A DNA stretch of 64,000 nucleotides. Origin: Actinomyces sp. oral taxon 171 str. F0337 (GTDB lineage: Bacteria; Actinomycetota; Actinomycetes; Actinomycetales; Actinomycetaceae). The notes below the pieces were generated by a model, which had not been told where the DNA came from, searched no databases, and saw only the letters and a program-made list of their open reading frames with translations. The translations under genes and the position numbers were made by a program. Below, piece after piece: positions 9,963 through 18,688 of this stretch (position 1 is its first letter; each line of letters starts with the position of its first letter). The stretch spans positions 558,001-622,000 of the forward strand of contig NZ_CP040005.1 of assembly GCF_005696555.1 (NCBI RefSeq), in the 5' to 3' direction.

Positions 9963-10328
9963 CTACATGAATTGACCTCGCTCTGTCACCACCTGATTTC
10001 CCCATTGTGTCAGGGCCCGTAAAGCGGGTAAGAAGGTTTGACCGAAGTCAGTGAGTGAGTAGAGCGTCTTTAGTGGCGGCTTATCACCAAAGACTCGACG
10101 CGATACAAGACCATCCATCTCGAGCTGTTTAAGCTGGAGGGTCAGTGTTGTGTCTGTCACTGATACAAGGTCGCTTCGTAGTTCACTGAAGCGCTTTGGC
10201 TCATGCTGCAGGTGATAAATAATGACCGCCTTCCATTTCCCTCCGACAAGATTCATGGCAACGCTGATCGGGCAGGAGTAGGTCTTGTCGTTGAAGTTGA
10301 CGAACTTGCTGATGCATTCGGTCTTCAT
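9963..10328 (-). CDS. HxlR-family transcriptional regulator
   Basis: A 121-residue winged-helix regulator. The family signature is clear: YSCPISVAMNLVGGKWK near residues 17-33, then RFSELRSDL and TLTLQLKQLEMDGLVSR in the DNA-reading part. Cys19 matches the redox- or electrophile-sensing cysteine found in many HxlR members such as YodB and HypR. It is divergent from an NmrA-like oxidoreductase gene, the arrangement by which these regulators control quinone or aldehyde detoxification genes. A perfect palindrome at 10354-10371 lies between the two and probably binds it. The pair is AT-richer than the backbone. Confidence 0.88.
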   Translation of the reverse strand: MKTECISKFVNFNDKTYSCPISVAMNLVGGKWKAVIIYHLQHEPKRFSELRSDLVSVTDTTLTLQLKQLEMDGLVSRRVFGDKPPLKTLYSLTDFGQTFLPALRALTQWGNQVVTERGQFM

Positions 10329-10353
10329 ATGTTCAGGCTTCCGTTTTTCGGGG

Positions 10354-10371
10354 ACTATCTAAAAAGATAGT
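10354..10371. promoter_or_regulatory. operator candidate for the HxlR-type regulator
   Basis: ACTATCT-AAAA-AGATAGT is a perfect seven-base dyad in the 123-base gap between the divergent regulator and oxidoreductase genes. It resembles ACTAT-spacer-ATAGT-like sites reported for HxlR/YodB-type repressors. It lies 26 bases upstream of the regulator start and about 80 upstream of the other. Confidence 0.55.
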
Positions 10372-10451
10372 TCTTGACGCTGTGATCTCGCTCCTGCGAC
10401 GCTGTCCTGCGTCAACCAGTGTTCGTTATGATTCATGGAGGAGAGCATAAC

Positions 10452-11399
10452 ATGTTGGATACGCCGATTATTGCTGTTGCCGGTGCAACCAGCAAGCAGG
10501 GGCGCAGTGTTGTGAGATCGTTGCTGCAGGGCGGAGGCTACAGGGTGCGGGCACTTACTCGGGATCCCGCATCGCAGGTAGCGCAGAGCCTTGAACGTCA
10601 GGGTGCTGAATTGGTGACGGGGTCGCTTTCGTTGGGGAGTGATAATGAGTGGGTTGACGCCTTTTCCGGTGCTCGTGCTGCATTCTTGATCACCCCTCCC
10701 ACTCCTCCGAGAGGATCTCGCGAATATGACCTGGGGTGTCGGATCGCTGATGCTGCAGTGAGGGCAGGGGTTGAACACGTTGTGTTTAGTGCCTTGGAGA
10801 ACGTTGATGAGATCACAAGTGGAAAGTTGTTCGCCCCTCATTTCACCGACAAGGCCCGGATTGCGGAGTACATCAGCGGCTTGCCTGTAGCCAGCACTTT
10901 TGTAATCCTCTCATTTTTCTACACCAATTTGATGGAGTATTATGTTCCCAGGGTGGAAGGTGGCTCGCTTGTCCTCCCTATATATCTTCCTGAAGATTTT
11001 CGGGCGCCGTTCGTCGATCCTGTCACGGCAACCGGTCCGGCTGTACGGGAAATCATCAGCAAGCCGGAGAAGTATGCCGGGGAAACCTTACCGATCGTGG
11101 GTGATGTAGTCTCCCCGCGCGAGATGGTGAGAGTGTTCCAGGATGTTACCGGGCTGCAAGCCGAATATCGCGATGCGTTCACGTATGACGGGTTGGCGCG
11201 CAACTTTCCTGAACTGGTTGCCGACGATCTTCATGCGCAGGAGATCCTGGGGATGGTCAACTATGCTGCTGAGTACGGTTACTTTCGGCAGGATCGTGAC
11301 CTGGAGTGGAGCCGCAGTATAGACCCGGAGGCGCTCACGTGGGAACAGTTCCTCCGTGCCACGGGTTGGCGCGGAGAGGCTCGTTCATATGGATTATGA
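10452..11399 (+). CDS. NmrA-like NAD(P)-binding oxidoreductase
   Basis: A 315-residue Rossmann-fold protein. It starts with a beta strand and nucleotide-binding loop, IAVAGATSKQGRSVVRSLL, followed by RALTRDP, typical of NmrA-like/atypical short-chain dehydrogenases and relatives of quinone oxidoreductase QorB. The ATG at 10452 is preceded by GGAGGAGA, which decides the start. Divergence from an HxlR regulator suggests induction by electrophilic or oxidative stress, an inference from context. The substrate is unknown. Confidence 0.8.
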   Translation: MLDTPIIAVAGATSKQGRSVVRSLLQGGGYRVRALTRDPASQVAQSLERQGAELVTGSLSLGSDNEWVDAFSGARAAFLITPPTPPRGSREYDLGCRIADAAVRAGVEHVVFSALENVDEITSGKLFAPHFTDKARIAEYISGLPVASTFVILSFFYTNLMEYYVPRVEGGSLVLPIYLPEDFRAPFVDPVTATGPAVREIISKPEKYAGETLPIVGDVVSPREMVRVFQDVTGLQAEYRDAFTYDGLARNFPELVADDLHAQEILGMVNYAAEYGYFRQDRDLEWSRSIDPEALTWEQFLRATGWRGEARSYGL

Positions 11400-11528
11400 T
11401 CCTGGAACTTGATGTCCGCTCCACGCGCTGATGCGATCGGCACTTGTGGGGCCTGAGAGGGCGTGCTGAGTCTCGCGCCACAAGGTGTTCATGTGTCGGT
11501 CTTCGCTGCGACCTCGAAGACGGTTCTC

Positions 11529-11580
11529 TCACTCACCGGCCAGGAAGTCGCGCAGGATCGCGTCCATCTGGTCGGTCTCA
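11529..11580 (-). pseudogene. short copy of the metX 3' end
   Basis: Read on the minus strand this gives ETDQMDAILRDFLAGE and a stop, matching the last residues of the MetX at 15706-16929 (EAEQMDAILRDFL). The nucleotide match covers about 39 bases with three differences. The complete metX lies 4.2 kb away in the same orientation, so the AT-rich lipoprotein and secretion-protein genes are bracketed by metX ends. Confidence 0.7.
11541..11579. repeat. direct repeat, copy 1 (metX tail)
   Basis: About 39 bases beginning CAGGAAGTCGCGCAGGATCG, repeated in the same orientation at 15721-15759 with differences only toward one end. The homology does not visibly extend beyond these limits. Confidence 0.75.
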
Positions 11581-11593
11581 GTTGGGGATGTTG

Positions 11594-12316
11594 TCACGGC
11601 GATGGTGACGGCCATGGTTTCAGGGGCGTGGCGCCACCGTCGTGAATTCCTAGCACTCGAGCGGTATCTTCGTTTTGTGGGTAGAATGTCAGCTCCTGTG
11701 TGGGGCCCGCAGCCACCTGGGGGACATGTGGAGCGAAGAGTTCCGTGATGGACTTAGCGATGGAACCGCCGTTGGCTATCTTCTCGACATCCGATTTTCG
11801 TTTAATGAGGACAGTGAGGATAGTGGTGTCCGGGTATCTCCATACTGCCGCCCAGTTACCGGTTTCCAGGGGGATTGTCACCCCTTCACCTGTGACGCCG
11901 TCCAGGGTGAATCGGGTTGCACGCTCCAAGGCTGCCGCTTCTGCGTAGGTGTGAGCGTCGTACAATGCCGGAACATCCACTTCATCGAGCGCTTTCTTCT
12001 GTTGGTATTTAACCTGGAACCCGTCTACTTCGCCTTTCTGTCCAATGAAACTGGATACATAACATCCGTAGGATCCCCAGGAGAACTCGTTGTTGTGTTC
12101 GTAGAAGAACAGTTCTACCTGCTGTCCCAGCTTCTCTTCGACCGCCCCTGCGGTGGTGGCTTCACATACTGGAATATTAGCGGCAACAGCGGCCGTGCTT
12201 GAGGCGGATACCTGAGCTGATTGGATAGAACTGATCGTCGAGCATCCCGCAAGAAGCAGTGAGGTCACCATGAATCCGCAGATGATGCGCTCGTGAGAGC
12301 TTTGGAGTGGTTTCAT
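11594..12316 (-). CDS. putative lipoprotein, paralogue of the next gene
   Basis: A 240-residue predicted lipoprotein: a basic n-region, hydrophobic core and lipobox LLAGC with the lipidated cysteine at residue 25. The function is not recognised. It aligns over its length with the neighbouring lipoprotein at 12376-13014. Both have an early VC, a central GCY/HCY, a block around LDGVTGEGVTI versus IDGMEGRGVTI, then AVW/AWEY, and end with VPQVAAGP versus VPSIATGP. Two shared cysteines suggest a disulfide. Both sit downstream of two type VII-secretion-like genes on the same strand, so a surface role connected with them is an inference. Composition is AT-richer than the backbone. Confidence 0.75.
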   Translation of the reverse strand: MKPLQSSHERIICGFMVTSLLLAGCSTISSIQSAQVSASSTAAVAANIPVCEATTAGAVEEKLGQQVELFFYEHNNEFSWGSYGCYVSSFIGQKGEVDGFQVKYQQKKALDEVDVPALYDAHTYAEAAALERATRFTLDGVTGEGVTIPLETGNWAAVWRYPDTTILTVLIKRKSDVEKIANGGSIAKSITELFAPHVPQVAAGPTQELTFYPQNEDTARVLGIHDGGATPLKPWPSPSP

Positions 12317-12375
12317 CGTTGACTGTGGCTGTGCCTTGAAATTTGAAAAATGTGCAGTGAGGATCAGGGTTTTCG

Positions 12376-13014
12376 TTAGGGGAAGCTGGATGTGTTGTCT
12401 GGCCCGGTTGCTATCGAGGGAACTTTGTTTCCGATTTGCTTAAGGAGTGATGTGAGAATTCTCGTATTCTGTGTTTTCAGCCTATCCTCGTCTCCACCTT
12501 GGTTGCTCATTGTCATAGAAAGAACGTATCCGTCTCGGTACTCCCAGGCAACGGCCGATTTTCCTAGTGCGTCGGTGATAGTGACGCCACGTCCCTCCAT
12601 TCCATCAATATTTAAAGGTGATGCACTTTTCAGTGCCGCTACACTTTCAAAGTTCCTCGATCCATCTCCTGGCACTCCGATCGCTGATGCAGCACGGTGG
12701 TCATACATGATCTCGATCATTGGTGTTGGTGGGGTGGATCCTGAGAAAAGAATGTAGCAATGTAGCTTTGTTGTCGTTTCTGTGTGTTTGTGGCTTGAGT
12801 GGAAGCTACTAGGCTTTCTTTTTATTGCAGCGGATATCTGTGATGCTGTTGCTAGGTCACAAACGACCGTGTCATCCGGCATCGTTGTTCGAGTGCTTGA
12901 ATTAGTCGGGGCGATTCCCTTGTGGCAAGAAGTCAAAGCAATGAAACATGCAACAAAAAGCGACAGTGTAGCAAATATAGACATTTTTGATGTCTGTTTA
13001 AAATGTTTTGCCAT
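12376..13014 (-). CDS. putative lipoprotein, second paralogue
   Basis: A 212-residue predicted lipoprotein with signal MSIFATLSLFVACFIALTSC, giving a lipobox ALTSC and modified cysteine near residue 30. It is diverged from, but alignable with, the preceding lipoprotein, including the two core cysteines and the conserved C-terminal VP-x-A-GP segment. The gene starts six bases after the stop of the 734-residue secretion-like protein, so the two are probably co-transcribed. No enzymatic motif is visible. Tandem paralogues of this sort often act as partner or immunity-like surface proteins, but nothing here proves that. Confidence 0.75.
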   Translation of the reverse strand: MAKHFKQTSKMSIFATLSLFVACFIALTSCHKGIAPTNSSTRTTMPDDTVVCDLATASQISAAIKRKPSSFHSSHKHTETTTKLHCYILFSGSTPPTPMIEIMYDHRAASAIGVPGDGSRNFESVAALKSASPLNIDGMEGRGVTITDALGKSAVAWEYRDGYVLSMTMSNQGGDEDRLKTQNTRILTSLLKQIGNKVPSIATGPDNTSSFP

Positions 13015-13020
13015 CTCATT

Positions 13021-15225
13021 TTAACTTCCGCTGGCCTCGGTGCCACTAGGCTTCCCGTGTACTCTTAGATTTGTCGCCGCTTCTGCGCCGTTGCTTCGGC
13101 TGCCAGCGTAGTTTCCATTAAAGTCGTCTTCTATTCCATCTAAGGTTGGACTGCTGTGGTCCTGCTGGATAGACGACGTCCACGATTTAACTTCCTTGTA
13201 TGTTTCGGGGTTCGCATTTTTTAGGTCGACTTTATAGTTTCCGTCGTTTCCTTGAGTGATCCATTTGTAGTCTCTCTTCTGATGGTTATCTTTTTCGAAG
13301 TCCTGCTGATCTAGTAGCCCGGAATTGGCGGCTTCTTGTACGGCTGATGCGTACAACCCTTCGTTCGGGGCTGCTGTCATGGCGGAGGTTCTCTGAACCG
13401 GCTTGTTGTTTCCATTGGTCGCGTCGGCAATTACGGGCGTCAGCATCGTTGTAAGTGCGGGTTTCGCGACCTGAGCGACAGCTGAGTTAACAACCATTCC
13501 TGCCGGTCCGCCCTCGATCGCACCAAGTCCGGCGAGCGTTGTGTCTGTGAAGACATTAATCGCAGCTCTAGAACTTGCTGAAGCAGCTTCCGCTTTCTTT
13601 TCACTATCTTTGTTCATGGCTTTCGCTTTTTCGTCTGCCAACCCTGCGAGAAAACCTGTGGCCATAACTCCATCATTGTATGCCAAATTTATAGACTTTA
13701 CTTGCTCGGTCTTATCGTTCGGGTACTGGGCCATTCTTTCCTGCGCTCGTCGATGAGTATACTCCCCAATTCCGGCGCTCACCGTTGCTGTCGCATCGGG
13801 ACTGTCTGCGATTTTATATCCAAGTGCGGTGATATCGTTGTATGTTGCTCCGGGGAGTGTGTGTGTCTGATTTGGTAGCCTTGGGTCGGTGGGGCTTCCG
13901 CCTGCCCACGTCGCTGTAACCTCAGGTGCGCAGTTTCCCAGGATCATGCCGACGCGAGTTTTAGCATCGTCATTGTAGAACTCTTCCTTTCCGTAGGAGG
14001 CAAGATTATGAATCGCTGTACCTGTGGCATCACTTGCGCGGGCGGCTTCCTCCGTAGAGGACGAAGCGCGTTTTGTTGACAAAGCGGCGAGGGCTGCGGT
14101 GAATCCAGAGTAGCCTGCAGCGGCTCCAGAGTAGCCCGCAGACTCCCAGTTTCGCTGTGCAAGTCTTTCCATTCTGGTGGTGTCGGCATCAGATTTCGAG
14201 CCTTTAGCTGGAGGTGCAAGAAAGTGCATGGCTGCATCTGGATTATTTCCCATTGCATCCAGCACTCCCGCCATTGGGTCAAAGGCTCTATCAGTAAGAA
14301 CCTGGCCGAGTCCAGGGTAATCTAGCGTTCCAGGCACAAGTTCGCCTGCGGCACTTTTGTAGTAAGGGTCTTTCTTTGCTTTCTCAGCATACTGCCGAAC
14401 TTTCTCCCAATCGATTTTTTCTAATCTGGGAGCCAGTTCATCTAGGAAACTGGTGGTGAAGTTTAGGTCATTTATGTGGTCACCATTAGTGTCATGGCCG
14501 CCCAGCATTGAATTGAGTACAGTGATGCGGCCATAGTGACCATCCTTGTTGACTGATGAGTATATTCTTTCAGCAACATCGGCAGTCTCCTTGGCGCTCC
14601 AGGTGTGTGATGCGCTGGCGAGCAACGTACCGAATAAGCCTGCTAAGTCTTTCCCGGAATCCGGGTAGCTGCTCACTCGATTTTTTTTATCATAGAAAAA
14701 GTTTGTGGCGTCTAGTGGTAACTGAGTGAGGTTCTCTGCCCCGATAGTGTCGATCACCCCTCGAGAGTAACTGGCATTGTCTTTGTTGGCGTCCATCGAC
14801 TTGTTGATGTCTTGGTAGCTGCGGCCACTCTTGGGTTTGCCGCCGCCAAGGACGGTTTGCAGGTCCTTGGCATCTAGCGCTCCTTGGCTCCAGGTGTCGA
14901 ACTCTTTCTTTCCTCCTTTCAAAACCGTGTCGGGAACGTTCTCCACCGTTATCGTTCCGCCGTCCATCTTGGCTACGCCACTCTGATTGAGCTCGATGAT
15001 GCGGTTCATCTCGCTCTCGATTCGATCGGCGCAAGAACGAACATCATTGATGTGGGTGGCTGAGTTGTTGCAGAACGTATCAACCGCTTTTGAAGGTGAG
15101 GGGTCTCCCAGGTTCTCACTCTCCCTGTCGATGCTCGCTCGGGCGCGTCCTGCCTCATCGGCCTTGTCTCGAAGTCCTTTGATCTTCTTTTTCAAGTTGT
15201 CAGGATTGAGCTTGATGGTGCCCAT
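13021..15225 (-). CDS. large type VII-secretion-associated protein (WXG-like N-terminus, DUF6571-like)
   Basis: A 734-residue protein without a classical signal peptide. The first 85 residues form two amphipathic helices like a WXG100-type hairpin (KLNPDNLKKKIKGLRDKADE, then a turn, then SATHINDVRSCADRIESEMN). The central 400 residues include VLDAMGNNPDAAMHFL, a phrase I associate with DUF6571-type actinobacterial proteins linked to ESX export. A hydrophobic, alanine- and glycine-rich segment lies near residues 555-600, and the polar C-terminal 120 residues show no known toxin fold. It is preceded by a 94-residue partner-like gene and followed by two lipoproteins. Secretion by an ESX machine encoded elsewhere is inferred. 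Confidence 0.65.
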   Translation of the reverse strand: MGTIKLNPDNLKKKIKGLRDKADEAGRARASIDRESENLGDPSPSKAVDTFCNNSATHINDVRSCADRIESEMNRIIELNQSGVAKMDGGTITVENVPDTVLKGGKKEFDTWSQGALDAKDLQTVLGGGKPKSGRSYQDINKSMDANKDNASYSRGVIDTIGAENLTQLPLDATNFFYDKKNRVSSYPDSGKDLAGLFGTLLASASHTWSAKETADVAERIYSSVNKDGHYGRITVLNSMLGGHDTNGDHINDLNFTTSFLDELAPRLEKIDWEKVRQYAEKAKKDPYYKSAAGELVPGTLDYPGLGQVLTDRAFDPMAGVLDAMGNNPDAAMHFLAPPAKGSKSDADTTRMERLAQRNWESAGYSGAAAGYSGFTAALAALSTKRASSSTEEAARASDATGTAIHNLASYGKEEFYNDDAKTRVGMILGNCAPEVTATWAGGSPTDPRLPNQTHTLPGATYNDITALGYKIADSPDATATVSAGIGEYTHRRAQERMAQYPNDKTEQVKSINLAYNDGVMATGFLAGLADEKAKAMNKDSEKKAEAASASSRAAINVFTDTTLAGLGAIEGGPAGMVVNSAVAQVAKPALTTMLTPVIADATNGNNKPVQRTSAMTAAPNEGLYASAVQEAANSGLLDQQDFEKDNHQKRDYKWITQGNDGNYKVDLKNANPETYKEVKSWTSSIQQDHSSPTLDGIEDDFNGNYAGSRSNGAEAATNLRVHGKPSGTEASGS

Positions 15226-15280
15226 TTGTGAATCTTTCTTTGATGTTACTGGTGAATATAGTAATAAGGTGTTGCTCGAT

Positions 15281-15565
15281 TCAGTCGTCTTTTAGGGCGT
15301 CAGAATCTTTTTCCTGATTGAGCGTGTCATAAAGCCCAGCAAAGTCGCCTGCCAGGTTATTAAGGGGCTCTGTGACTGAGCTGGCCTCCTGATCTGCGAG
15401 AGTGGATGTCCACGTGTCCGCGGCATTGATGCCCTGGGCGTACGTGCTCCCCGGGTTGGCTGCTTCTCCGTTCGGCCCGTCCTCGAAACCCAAGGACTTG
15501 GTCTTGGTGCCAACGAAGTCGGCAAGCTTTTGAAGGTTCTCGCGAGTCTTGGCCTTGTCCGCCAT
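15281..15565 (-). CDS. small helical ESX-like partner protein
   Basis: A 94-residue acidic protein predicted to be mostly helical, with no signal peptide. The ATG at 15565 is chosen because GGAGAG lies five bases before it; an ATG four codons upstream has no such site. A Trp in DTWTSTLAD takes a position similar to, but not matching, the WXG turn. It lies immediately upstream of the 734-residue secretion-like gene with a 55-base gap, a layout typical of ESX substrate pairs. Without a clear WXG motif, the assignment rests on size, composition and context. Confidence 0.6.
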   Translation of the reverse strand: MADKAKTRENLQKLADFVGTKTKSLGFEDGPNGEAANPGSTYAQGINAADTWTSTLADQEASSVTEPLNNLAGDFAGLYDTLNQEKDSDALKDD

Positions 15566-15705
15566 GCGTCTCTCCATTAAATATGTGAACGGTCGGCTAG
15601 ATGGCGTCCACTGTAGGTGCAGTGGTGAGGATGCTCAAGCGGTTTCAAGGTGCAGTCCAACCCAACGAGCGCTTCGGACTCCTGCTGGGTGGCCGGTTTG
15701 AGAGG

Positions 15706-16929
15706 TCAGGAAGCTTCAGTCAGGAAGTCGCGCAGGATCGCGTCCATCTGCTCGGCCTCGATGAGGAAGCCGTCATGCCCGTGCAGGGAGCTGATCGTCT
15801 CGCGCCGCGCGCCGGGGATGCCTTCGGTCAGCTCCTCGGCCTGGGCGGGCAGGAAGAGCCGGTCGGAGTCCACGTCCACCACGAGCGTGCGCGCCTGCAC
15901 CCTCGCCAGTGCGGCCTCGATGCCGCCGCGCCCCGTGCCGACGTCGTGCACCATCATCGAGTGGGTGACGATGAGGTAGGTGTTGGCGTCGAAGCGCGCC
16001 AGCAGCTTGCCGGCGTGGTAGTCCAGGTAGGACTCCACCTGGTAGCGCCCGCCCACCGCCGGGTCCTCCTCACCCTGGTGGCGCCGCCCGAAGCGCTCAT
16101 CGAGCTCGGCGGCGCTGCGGTAGGTTGTGTGCGCCAGCGCCCGCGCCAGCCCCAGTCCCCGCACCGGTCCCACCGAGTGGGAGTAGTAGTCGCCGTCGAA
16201 GAAGAAGGGGTCGGCCACGATCGCCAGCTCCTGCAGGTGGCACCAGGCCAGCTGGTCGGCGGTCGTTGAGGCGCCCGTGGCCACCAGCGCCAGGTTGCGC
16301 ACCCGCTGCGGGTGGGTGACCCCCCACTCGATCGCCCGGTGCCCGCCCAGCGACGCCCCGATGACCAGATGGAAGACCTCGATCCCCAGGGCGTCGGCCA
16401 GGCGCGACTCGGCCTCGACGGCGTCGCGCGTGGTCAGCCACGGGAAGCGCGACCCCCAGGGGCGTCCGTCCGGCGCCGTCGACGACGGGCCCGTCGAGCC
16501 CTGGCAGCCGCCCAGGATGTTGGCTGCCACCACGAAGTAGCGCTCGGTGTCGACGGCCCGCCCGGGCCCCACCAGGTCCGACCACCAGCCCGGCGTCGGG
16601 TGCCCGGGCCCCGCCTCCCCGGTGACGTGGGAGTCGCCGGTCAGCGCGTGCAGCACGAGGACCGCGTTGTCGCGCTGCGGGCTCAGCTCCCCCCAGGTCT
16701 CGAAGGCCAGGACCGTGTTGGGCAGGACCTCTCCGGACTCCAGGGGCAGGTCCCCGATCTCCAGGAACCGACGGTGCCCCGGCTCGTCACCGGGCCGCCA
16801 GGCGCCCGTGGGGGAACCGGCCTTGCGGTCCACCAGCTTGGAGGAGGCCGTCCCCACGCCGAAGGCGGCCGGCTCGGTCTCGGCGCTGCCGCTGGAGACG
16901 GGGTAGGAGGAGGACGTGGTCGCACTCAT
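15706..16929 (-). CDS. metX: homoserine O-acetyltransferase
   Basis: Transfers an acyl group (acetyl, by family) to L-homoserine, the first committed step of methionine synthesis in the direct-sulfhydrylation route. The 407-residue alpha/beta-hydrolase shows the nucleophile elbow GASLGG (Ser193), the aspartate block DSDRLF (about 354-359) and the histidine block HGHDGFL (His385). About 45 extra residues precede the conserved domain. It is 11 bases downstream of metY and should share its transcript. A short copy of its 3' end lies at 11529-11580, beyond a cargo of AT-rich genes. Confidence 0.95.
   Translation of the reverse strand: MSATTSSSYPVSSGSAETEPAAFGVGTASSKLVDRKAGSPTGAWRPGDEPGHRRFLEIGDLPLESGEVLPNTVLAFETWGELSPQRDNAVLVLHALTGDSHVTGEAGPGHPTPGWWSDLVGPGRAVDTERYFVVAANILGGCQGSTGPSSTAPDGRPWGSRFPWLTTRDAVEAESRLADALGIEVFHLVIGASLGGHRAIEWGVTHPQRVRNLALVATGASTTADQLAWCHLQELAIVADPFFFDGDYYSHSVGPVRGLGLARALAHTTYRSAAELDERFGRRHQGEEDPAVGGRYQVESYLDYHAGKLLARFDANTYLIVTHSMMVHDVGTGRGGIEAALARVQARTLVVDVDSDRLFLPAQAEELTEGIPGARRETISSLHGHDGFLIEAEQMDAILRDFLTEAS
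15721..15759. repeat. direct repeat, copy 2 (inside the metX 3' end)
   Basis: The in-gene counterpart of the repeat at 11541-11579. Together they bracket 4.1 kb of DNA with different composition. Confidence 0.75.
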
Positions 16930-16940
16930 GGCACGCCGCC

Positions 16941-18365
16941 TCAGGCCCCGGCCGTTGTGCTCGCGTCGCCCGCCCCGACGGCCCGGGCCGTGGCCAGGCC
17001 GCGCTCGAGGTCGGCCAGGATGTCGTCGATGTGCTCGATCCCCACGCTCAGGCGCACGGTCCCGGCGCTGATCCCGGCCGCGGCCAGGCCGGCATCGTCG
17101 AGCTGGGAGTGCGTCGTGGTGGCCGGGTGGATCGCCAGCGAGCGCACGTCCCCGATGTTGGCCAGGTTGGAGAACAGGCTCAGGGCGTCGATGAAGGCCG
17201 CCCCCGCCTCACGCCCGCCGGCCAGGTCGAAGGTGACGATCGAGCCCGCCCCGCGCGGGCAGTACTTGCGGTGCAGCTCGTAGTAGGGGCTGGAGGTCAG
17301 TCCCGAGTAGCGAACCGAGGCGACGTCATCGCGCCCCTCGAGCCACGTGGCCACCGCCAGGGCGTTGTCCACGTGCCGCTCCATGCGCAGCGAGAGCGTC
17401 TCGATGCCCTGGGCGATGAGGAAGGCCGAGTGCGGCGCCAGCGCGAAACCGAGGTCACGCTGGCCCTCGGCGCGCGCCTTGAGGATGAAGGCCAGGTTCG
17501 CGCCCAGCGGGCTGCCCACGCCCAGGTCCCGGGCGTAGACCAGGCCGTGGTAGGAATCGTCGGGCGTGTTGAAGCCCGGGAAACGCTCGGGCTGGGCCGC
17601 GAAGTCGAAGCTGCCCGAGTCCACGATCACGCCCGCCACGGACGAGCCGTGCCCGCCCAGGAACTTCGTCGCCGAGGCCACCACGATGTCCGCGCCCCAC
17701 TCGAAGGGACGGGTCAGGAAGGGTGAGGCCACCGTGTTGTCCACGACCAGCGGGATGCCCAGCTCGTGCGCGGCCGCCGAGATCGCCTCGATGTCCAGGA
17801 TGTCGCCGCGCGGGTTGGGGATCGACTCCCCGAAGAAGGCGACGGTGCGCTCATCGGCCAGCGCCGCCCAGGCCGCCGGGTCGCCCGTGTCGTCCACGAG
17901 GCGCGCCTCGATGCCCAGCCGCGGCAGGGTGTGGGTGAGCAGGTTCGTGGTACCTCCGTACAGGGAGGGCGAGGCCACGATGTTGTCGCCGGCCCCGCCC
18001 AGCGTCACGAGGGCGAGGGTCGTGGCCGCCTGACCCGACGACGTCAGCAGCGCCCCGACACCGCCCTCCAGCGCCGCGATCCGCTGCTCGACGATGTCAT
18101 TGGTGGGGTTTGTCAGGCGCGTGTAGATCGGGCCCAGGTCGCTCAGGGCGAAGCGGGCGGCCGCCTGATCGGCCGACTCGAAGACGTAGGAGGAGGTCTG
18201 GTAGATCGGGATGGCCCGAGCGTGGGCGGGTTCGGACATCGGGTCGTGCCCGGCCTGGACCTGCTTGGTCTCGAAGCGCCATCCCGCCGGGCTGGTGGGG
18301 GAGGGGACTGGATCCGCGCTCTGGGGGGCGGCCTGGTCGGGGGTGGTGGGGCGCTGGTCGGTCAT
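16941..18365 (-). CDS. metY: O-acetylhomoserine sulfhydrylase
   Basis: A PLP enzyme of the Cys/Met metabolism family that converts O-acetylhomoserine and sulfide to homocysteine. Hallmarks are QTSSYVF, TRLTNPTND, the cofactor-contacting SSGQAA and the Schiff-base lysine in SATKFLGGHG (Lys234). The ATG at 18365 is chosen over one 16 codons upstream because AAGGAGTCCTC directly precedes it. The product then has 474 residues, a bit longer than typical owing to a Pro-rich N-terminus. It is followed by metX after 11 bases. I looked for a SAM riboswitch upstream and could not recognise one. Confidence 0.95.
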   Translation of the reverse strand: MTDQRPTTPDQAAPQSADPVPSPTSPAGWRFETKQVQAGHDPMSEPAHARAIPIYQTSSYVFESADQAAARFALSDLGPIYTRLTNPTNDIVEQRIAALEGGVGALLTSSGQAATTLALVTLGGAGDNIVASPSLYGGTTNLLTHTLPRLGIEARLVDDTGDPAAWAALADERTVAFFGESIPNPRGDILDIEAISAAAHELGIPLVVDNTVASPFLTRPFEWGADIVVASATKFLGGHGSSVAGVIVDSGSFDFAAQPERFPGFNTPDDSYHGLVYARDLGVGSPLGANLAFILKARAEGQRDLGFALAPHSAFLIAQGIETLSLRMERHVDNALAVATWLEGRDDVASVRYSGLTSSPYYELHRKYCPRGAGSIVTFDLAGGREAGAAFIDALSLFSNLANIGDVRSLAIHPATTTHSQLDDAGLAAAGISAGTVRLSVGIEHIDDILADLERGLATARAVGAGDASTTAGA

Positions 18366-18674
18366 GAGGACTCCTTGGTGGTTCCCGGTGACCGGCGGCG
18401 ATGTCAGTGTCACGAGCGGTGCCTGCCCCGCGCCGGCGATTGCGGCGCGCTTCCGAACGGTTCCCCGGAGCCTGCTGCGACCGGCGTCGGATCCGACCCT
18501 GCAATCAGGAGGGAGCGAGGCGTCGTGGCGCTGAGTCGTCCGCCGTCACCGTTGCTGCAACTTCTCGATGGTGCGGGTGAGGGCGGGGACGCGCACGTGG
18601 GCCGACGGCGGCGTGCGCGTCAGCTGCGCATTCGCCCCGTGGTGGGGGCGTCCGGCCGAAGGGCCTCAGGACGA

Positions 18675-18688
18675 CGGAACATGTTCCG
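18675..18688. promoter_or_regulatory. perfect 14-bp palindrome upstream of metY-metX
   Basis: CGGAACATGTTCCG is fully symmetrical and lies about 310 bases upstream of the metY start. It could bind a dimeric repressor of sulfur metabolism, or resemble a LexA-like GAAC-N4-GTTC box. The regulator is not identifiable from this window. Confidence 0.35.
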
